Assembly (NCBI GenBank): GCA_011391255.1
Contig: JAABQV010000014.1
Location: forward strand, 1-64,000
Length of the DNA stretch: 64,000 nucleotides
From: Dechloromonas sp.
GTDB lineage: Bacteria; Pseudomonadota; Gammaproteobacteria; Burkholderiales; Rhodocyclaceae
Direction of reading: 5' to 3'
The notes beneath the pieces were generated by a model, which did no database searches, was not told where the DNA came from, and saw nothing but the letters and a program-made list of their open reading frames with translations. The number at the start of each line of letters is the position of its first letter. Positions within the stretch are counted from its first letter, which is position 1. This document shows positions 36,501 to 45,500 of this stretch, piece by piece. Made by a program: the position numbers and the translations under genes.

Positions 36501-39500
36501 TGCCGTAACAGAGAGGCCCTTCGCTGTCGTCTTGCCCTTGGCACCAATACCACCCGAGGCGCCAGCCACGGTCTTGTTGCCGACACCTTGCTTAGAGGGA
36601 TCGACGGTGTTCTCGGTATTCCCTGCCTTGACATTGAACGACACGCCGCCATTGACGTTGCCGTCAGCCACGCCGTCACCGTTCAGGTCGACATTCCCGG
36701 CTCCGTTGCCGGGCACCGTTGCCGCTGCACCCGGCGAGGATGAGAGCGTGCCGTCGTAGATTTCATTGGCATCAGCATTGCCGCGCGCATTCACGGTCGA
36801 ACCTTCGGCCACGTAGGCACGTGTCTGGCTGGAAATCACATTCGCGCCGACATTCACGCCAACACCAGCGGCGCCTGCGCCATTGCCAACCGCCGAAGCG
36901 GCGACAATCAGCGAATCATCCGTGGCGGCCAATCGGACGTTTCCATTCGAATCAACGATTGCGGCGCTCTTGCTGGCATCCATCCGGGATGAGCCGATAT
37001 AGGCTTCCGTTGTGTTGGCAATCACATTGGTCGACGCCACTGCACTGACTGCAGCCGCACCCGCGCCGCGAATAGCCAGGCTGCCGCCAATCAGGTTCTG
37101 CGATGAAGCGGCTGAAACATCGACATCGTTATCGGCAACCACATCCGCCCCTTCACCGATGAAAGCTGATGTGTTCTTGGCCAGCGTATTGACGTTGACG
37201 ATGCCACCCACAGACGCGGCACCGGCGCCACCGCCGGTGCCGGCGACGGTGACTAGATTGCTGTTGCTGCCTGCGGTCACGGCGATGGATTGAGCGGTAT
37301 TCGCCGCAGCCATGGCGCTGTCTTTGTTGATATTGGCGTCGCCGATATAGGCTGAGGTATTTGACGTCACAACATTCACGCCGATGACTGCTGCCACATC
37401 GGCAGCACCAGCGCCACTGCCTGTGATGTCCACATTGAAGACATTGTCCGCCGTCTGCGCTGCCACATTCAGCTTCTTGCCCGCATCAACCGATGCGCCA
37501 TCCGCAATGAAAGCTTCGGCCGCGTCGTGCAGTAGCACCACGCCAACAGCACCCGCAACCCCGGCGGCTCCCCCGCCTGCGCCAGCGCCGGATGCGACAA
37601 TCGCCAATGTTGAATCCTTTGCCGTGACATCAACATTTTCGCCCGCCTTGACCTTGGCGTTCTTGCCGATGAAAGCCTGCGTGTTGTGCAAAGGAATCTT
37701 GGCCGTATCGGCCATGTACTTGCCAACAGCTAATTTACCGGTCTTGTTATCCAGTTCATCCGAAGCCCCGGCAGCCAGAGCCGAATTCCCGAGTTGGCTA
37801 TTTCCAGTGCCGGAATCCTTCACGGCGCTCTTGTTTAACTGGCCATCGGCATATGTACTGGTATTGCTGTCGCCGAGTCCGCTCTTGGCATCATCGTCAA
37901 ACAGTGAGCCAACGGCAATGACCGAAACGGCTCCGGCGACGCCAGCGGCTCCACCACCAGCGCCGGCAATGGTCGCCGAGTTGACGTATTTGTCTGACGA
38001 AGCGTCGACCGTGATGTCTTTCTTGGCATCGACGGTGGCGCCATTGTCGATATAGGCCGAAGTCGTGTTTTGGGCCACAAGGACATTGATGGTCGCACCT
38101 ACGCCGGCCGCACCACCACCTGCACCAGCCCCGCCAACACTATTGGCGATGATCGTGTCCGTCGCCTTGACGACGACGCTTTGATCGCTACTGTCCGAAA
38201 CGGCCGAATCTTGATTGATTTTGGCATACTTGCCAATGCCAGCCTCGGTTGTCGAAGCCACCACATTGACCGAAATAGTACCGGCCACACCAGCCGAACC
38301 GCCGCCAGCACCGGCTACGGTGATCATGTTCACGTTCTCGGTCGAATCAGCCTTGACCGATGTTGTCCCGTACGCATCGGTTTCGGCGTAGTCGCCAATC
38401 TTTGCCAGAGTTGTTGTCGCATTGACGCCTGCAGCCAGTGAAACGCCGACGCCAGCGGCACCGCCGCCAGCACCTGAGCCCGTAATGAGCCAGGAGGTTG
38501 CAAAATCATTGGCTTTGACGGACAGATCGCCCCCTGTGACCTTTATCCTGGTCGCTGGATCGGCCGCCAGAGCGTCCTCGATATAGGCCTGTGTCGTGTT
38601 GGCGACACCAACACCGGCGACAGACCCGCCAACGCCGGCACTACCACCACCGGCAAAGCCCGCAGTCGTCGTAAATGTCATGGCTGACGAGGCCGCGCTG
38701 ACATCGACCGCCTTTTTGGCGTTCACCTCAGCAGACTTGCCAATCCATGCCTTGGTCGTCTTGGCAACGACTCCCACATTAGCACCAGCACCTACGCCCG
38801 CCGTGCCGCCGCCACCCGCTCCGGCCGCCGTATCGACGAGCAATGTTTCATCAATGGCCTTGACGCGAACCTGTTGATCAGCGCCTGCAGCCGTGTTGCT
38901 TGTATTGATCTTGGCCGAACGTCCAATGTAAGCCTCTGCGGTGTTGGCAATTACGTTGGCTGAAACCGTGGCAGCGACGCCGGCAGTGCCGCCACCGGCA
39001 CCACTGGCGGCGGTGGTGATCAGGTTTTCGCGGTTATAGGCAGTGACCGAAATCCCTTTAGCTGTCGTTGTCTTCTTGGCAGTCAAATCGCCTGATTTCG
39101 TGGGCGTTTCCGGCTGCCGGGCTATCACGGTTTCCCCGTCGTATACCGTTGCAGCGTCACCCAGTCCGCGTGCTGTTACGTCGGCGTGATCGCCGATGAA
39201 GGCTTTCGTGCTGCCAATGAGTGTGGCGACTGCCAGCGAGCCACCGACACCGGCAGTACCCCCGCCGGCACCCGCGCCCGCAGTCAGTACGGCCGTGATG
39301 TCATCCTGTGCATTGATCAGCACATTACTATCGGTATCCACTTTGGCCGACTGGCCCACATAGGCCTGAACATCGTTCTTGACGAATCCGATACCAACAG
39401 CGCCGCCAACGCCGGCTGTCCCACCACCGCCGAAGCCAGCGCTGACGGAGACGATATTTTCAGTCGACGTGGCGTCGACCGTGACATCCTTCTTGGCACG

Positions 39501-42500
39501 AATGTCAGCTTGCTTCCCGTCCACCACCGTGTCGTCGGCAACAAACGCTTTCACCGTCTTGATCATCACTTCGGTATCGATGCCCGCACCGACGCCTGCC
39601 TTGCCACCACCCGCGGCGCCACCTGCGACGCCAACGACGACGGTGTCGTCATGTGCTGAAATGGCAACCGCCTGGTCAGCGCTCAAATAGGCTGCGTCAG
39701 TATTTATTTTCGTTGCTTGTCCGACTGATGCAACCGTCTCGGTCAGCACCAGATTGACGGACAACGCACCGGCAACACCCGCTTTACCACCACCGGCTCC
39801 GGCAATGACTGCCGTCACCGTGGTCTCGTCGGCATCAGCCGAAATAGTGGTCTTGCCGGTCGACGCAAGTTCGGCCTTCTCGCCGACAGTCGCCTTGGTT
39901 TGGTTGGCGATGACATTGGCGGCAATGCTCGCGCCAACCCCCGCGTCCTTGCCGCCACCGACGCCGCCGGCCGCAACGACCATGATGCTGTCGCTCTCAG
40001 CGATGACATCAAGAGCATCCCTGACTTTCAGGATGCTGCCATCGCCGATGCTGGCTTCTGTCTTGCTCAGGGACAGAGCCACACCCAACACACCACCGAC
40101 GCCTGTGCTCTCTGTACCCAGGCCGCCGCTGATGCCGATGTCGACAATGGTTTGCTGAGAGTCAGCAAGAATCTTCGCGCCACCACCATTGGCCAGAATC
40201 GTTGCATTTTTGCCGACAGAGGCGAGGGTTTTGTCTAGGTTAATCAGGTCGCTGGTGGATATCCCGACGCCTGCCTTTTTGGCACCGGCAACGCCGCCTG
40301 CAAAGGATGCGGCAACAATGTCCGAGACGGCATCAACCTCGAACCCGAGGGTGCCGGCTGCATTTTTGCCACCTAGGGTGGCAGATACGGCATCACCCAC
40401 GTAGGCTTGTGTTGTATTGCCAAAGACATTGACGGCAAAAGCACCCGCAACGGCCGCATTGCCCTTGGCTGCAGCACCAGCAACTGCCTCGGTGTAGTAA
40501 TTGATCCCGAGGTAAAGCGCCGGATCAAGGTTGTCGATGTAGGACTTGGTGTTGATATTCTTGAGCTCAGCGAGGACTGAGGAAACGGACAGGCCATTCT
40601 CAAGGAAACTATCAACGCCCTGCTTATCAGCCTTGATCTTCAACGAGTCGGCGTGGATGGATGTCGGAGCGAAGCTGCCATTCTTGTCGGCATCCCGCCC
40701 TACCGCAGCGATATTCTGGTTATGGGCAAGCAGAACAGCGAACGAGGCGCCGACGCCGGCCTTGCTGTCTGCCCCCTTGGACAACGCACCCGCCCGGGCT
40801 GCAGCGGCGATGTGGCTGGCGTCATTTGACGCAACTTCGACATCACCAACGGTATTGGACGAAGTGCCCAACGTGGCGCCTTCATCGATACTTGCCCGTG
40901 TTTCGTTGTCGTTGGCAACCACGGCCAGCGAACCGGCCACGGCTACGTCACCACCACTGGCACCCGAATTTGCCTCGGCACTCATTGTCCGCAGGAATCC
41001 GCTGTTGATGTTCTGCCGCGAGGAGGCGGTCACGCTGACATCGCCCGCCCGGTCAATCTTCGTTCCGGCACCAATGCTTGCATTGGTCTTGTTCATCGTC
41101 GCAGTCAAGCCTACTGCTGCCGCGATACCGACGTTGTCGGACACCGCCTCGCCGGTCGCGAAGGTGGTGTAGTTGGTATCCGTTTCAGCCGCAACCGACA
41201 GTTTCTTTCCCGTTCCCGCCTTGATCGTTCTGCCGGCCCCAATGGAGGCCACCGCCTCGTTGTAGGCAACGCCAACCGCGATCGCTGCCGCCACGCTGAC
41301 CTTTTTACCCTTCTGGTCTTTGTTGGTTGTTGTTGTGTCATCCGGCTTGCTGGTCGAATCTGGTGTCTTGGTATTCACGTCCGGTGTCTTGGCATCAGGC
41401 GTATCCGTCTTCACCCCCGTCGCGGCAGTATTTTTGCCTTTGGCGAAATCGAGTTGTGTCTTCTTCTGCTCGTCGACCGTAGTGCCTGCATCCGGCTTTT
41501 CTTCGCCTGTTGCCGGATCTTTTTTGACTGGCGCAGCCCCCTTGGCACCCGCCTTGGCGGCGGTTGTCAGCGATGTATCGGATTTCGCACCAATATCGAC
41601 CGTCCCGGCCGCTTCCAGGTCGCGATCAAGCGAGGCTGAGACATGATCCACCACCACCGCCGCTGCCAGCGACGCGCCCACTGCCACATCCCCTTCCGCC
41701 TGCCCGGTCGCCTTGGTGGTAACACTGTTTTTCTGGTTGGCATCGAGATTCAGGTTGCCGGTCAAATCAAGCGTGCTAGTAGACTGACCCAGTCGTGCAG
41801 TCGTCGTGTTTACGGCGATGGCCACGGCGGCCACTGGCGTGATCGAGACTTTCGAACCAGCCGCCCCACCGGTCACCTCGGTATTTTGTGTATAGACGCT
41901 CAAGGCATCCATATCAACAGCCCCAGCACCCGTCAGCTTTGATTTGTCCTCGGCTTCGGCACGGGTTGTATTGACTGCAACATTAACCCCGATGGACGCA
42001 CCCACTCCCACGGTGCCAGGATCCCCGCTACTGCCGTTTTTGACGTTGGCCTGGGCGATAACCTTGCTCGTCGCCTGATTGGTCGCTTCCAGCGTGACCT
42101 TGCCACCACCAGCATCAAGCTTTGCTCCCGTTCCGTATCCGGTAGTGCCAGCAACATCCTTGTCGCCTTCGATAACGGCTTCACTGCTGGTAATGAGCGT
42201 ATTGACCGCCAGCGATCCGGCGACACCCACATCGCCAGCACCCGCGCCACTCTTTGATGTGGCACTGAAGTTGTTAGCCTCCGGATTAGTGCTCCCCGGA
42301 ATAAATGATTTGAACTTGTCGAACAGTGCGGCAAACCCGGTTTTTTCGGGTTTCTGTAACTGGGCGCTGACCGTCAGGCCATGGGCATTGATCTCTGCGT
42401 TATCACGAATGACTGCCTTGTTGGTCACCACTGCCGTGTTCAATGCAACAGCCGCGCCGACGCCGACATTGGCTTGAGCATTGCTCACCTGGCTGCCGTC

Positions 42501-45500
42501 TGCACTAGCTGATCCGTCGACATTGGTCGTGCTACTGACCGTGCTTGCCCCACCACTGGTGATCTTTCGTCCACTGCCGATGGTAGCGCCGGTCGTCGTC
42601 ACCGCGACATTGATGCCGGCGGCTGCCGCAACGCTGACACCACCTTCGCTGGTTTCGGCCTTGGGTTTTTCTGTGGCTGTGTCAGCCGTTTCGATTTTGG
42701 CAGCGGTATCTGTGGTTGACGGCGTCGAGGCGGCAGGTTTGGCGGCAGTATCGCTTGCCGTGCTTGCAGCATTCGCTTTGCCGGTCAACCCAACTTTTGC
42801 GGCTAAATCCTTAATCAGGTCGAGTGCTGACGACGGCTTTTTCGTCGTATCGCTACCCGTTGTATCGCTGCCCACTGTTTTGGCTGAGTCCCCCTGATCC
42901 TTTACCTTTTCATCGACTGTCTTCTCTTTACCGCTGGCATCCGCCGGTGGCTTGCCGTCGCTCTTGGCCTTCTCGCCTCCCTTGACGCTGGCGGTCGCCG
43001 ACGTGGTTGTCTTGGCTACCGACTCTGCGGAAACACTGAACGTGCCATCCGCTGTGACATCGCGCTCAATGTCCGCCGTAACGGTATCGGTCGCGGTGGT
43101 CAGAGCAATCGAGGCACCCACCGCCACTTTGTCGCCGATGGTCTGGCCAGTTGCCGTACTCGATGTCGTGCTTTTCTGCTCGGCGATGCTGGTGTAGTTG
43201 CCTGTCAAATCAAGCAGATTACCGGTGCCGAGATGGGCGTTGGTCGTATTCACCGCAACCGTGACGGCCGCAACCGGGGTTACCGCAACCTTGTCGCCTG
43301 CGGCACCACCGGTGGCGGCCGTGGTTACTGTATTGTCGGCTTTGGCAGTCAGGCCAAGATTATTTCCGCCGGTAATGCCGGCGCCATCGGCAATTTTCGC
43401 GGTCGTCGTATTTACGGCGACGTTCGTGCCGACCGTCACGCCAACGCCCACTTGTGCGGGCTGGGTTGTGCTGGCCGGGGTGACTTTTGCGCCGGACGTG
43501 ACAGTGCTTGCCGCGGCATTCTTCGCCTCGACGAGTACGTCGCCCGACCCTGCACCAACCGTGGCATCCTCAATCGTAGCGCTGGTGGTGTTGACCAGCA
43601 CATTGATACCAAGCGCTCCCGCTACGCCAACATTGCTGGTGCCTGCCCCGCTGGTCGCGCTGGTGGCAAAGGTGTTCTTGGCGGTGTCGGTCAGCATCGT
43701 CGCGCTGACTGTCAAACCGTTGCTGTCGATGTCGCTGTTATCGGTGATGCTGGCCTGATTAACCAGTACGCCGATGTTCAGGCCGACGGCAGCGCCAATG
43801 CCAACCTCACTATTCGTGCTGCTACCGTCTGCTGTAACGCTGGAGGACGTTGTCGCCTTGCTGGAGACTGAGGTTGCGCCCGTTGTCTTCTGTTTTCCGG
43901 TCGATGCGATATAAGCTTGGGTTACACTATTGACGTTGGCGATCGCCACCGCTGCGGCAACTTCGACGCTGCCTTTCGTTGTCTTGGCCTGATTCTTGAA
44001 CTTGGCGAGGATTTTCTCGGTCAGGCTCGGCGAGGCGGCCTTCTCAGCTTCGGTTTGCTTGTTGGCACCTTTGGCTGCTGCCTTGGCACTGGTCGTCAGC
44101 GTATTCTGTGATTCGGCGGCCACGGACAGGGAGGCAGCATCGGTCGTGGCCGTACCGTCGATGTAGGCCTTGGTCACGGTGGTGACCTCAGACAACGCCA
44201 CCGTGCCGCCTACCGCGACAACACCTTCGGCGGAAGAATCGGCTTTGGTGGTTGCCGTTACTTTGTTGGTGGCCTTCACTTCGGCCGCTCCGTTAGCGGC
44301 CGTCAGCGTAGTGCTGCCGCCGACGTGAGTGCTGGTGGTGCTGACGATGACGTTGACTGCTGCACCGGCATCGCCCGGCAGCTTTTTCAGATCGGGCAGA
44401 CCGGGGGCAACTTTGGATTCGACGGTCGATGCCGCGTTGAGCTTCAGATCGCCTCCTGCGCTCAGTGCGGAAGCGCCACTGACATCGACGGTCGCCGTGG
44501 ATACTGCTACGGTGCTACCTAACGGCAAGACACCTGAAGTCGATGCCTTGGTCAACGAGGTGGCATTGAGGCTCAGGTTGCCGGAGGCATTCAGTGTGCT
44601 CGATTTAACGTCGACACTGGTGCCCACGACGGCGACGGTGACCGGCAACAAGTACGTCAGCGCGGAGTCGTCGTAGGTCGAACTGGCTGCCAGCGTGACA
44701 TCCTTGCCCTTGATGGTGGCGCCATCGAGACTGATCTTCGCTTGTCCGGACCAGGAGTCGCTGCTGAGCAGGCTGAATTCACTCTTGGCAGTCAGGCTGA
44801 CATCACCGGCCGCATACCCGTTGGTCGAATTCGCAAGCAACATCGAGCCTGTGCCGAGCTTGATATCGGCAGCTTCAAGCGTCAAATTTCCTGAATCTCC
44901 GGTGGAGATCCCGTTGATATGGCCATCGCGGGTCTGGCTTGCCACTTGCCGGGTAGACACCACGACGTCATCGGCAATTGTCAATTGCTCGTCAGCCTGC
45001 AACGTCAGGCTGCCGGCATTCCAGGTGATGCCATTGCCGCCAGTATTGGATGTGCTGCGCAACAGATCGGTACTGATGGTCAGGTTGGCCGGATCAATAA
45101 GGATGCTGCCCGCCCGGCCTTGTGTGGCCGATGCTTCGAGATGGCCACCGGCCAGTTCGACCGTGCCCGCTGCACTGAATTCGACAAAACCGCCATCACC
45201 ACTACTGCCGGCGCTGGCATCAATCAAGGCACCCCGGCCGAGTGTGGAATTACCGTCTGCCCATACATTAACCGCCCCACCGGCCGAATTGATACCGTTA
45301 CCGGCCGCGATAATCCGGCCACCATTCTGGTTGTAGTTGCCGCCAGCCTGGATGCTGACGTCGCCACCCTTTACGCCACTTCCGCCTGGCGCGGCAAGCG
45401 TGCCACTCAGTTCAACATCGCCGTCAGAAACAATGCTGATCTTGCCCTGTTCGATGATCAGGTTTGTGGCAGACCTCAATCCGTTAGCGTTAACCACGTC

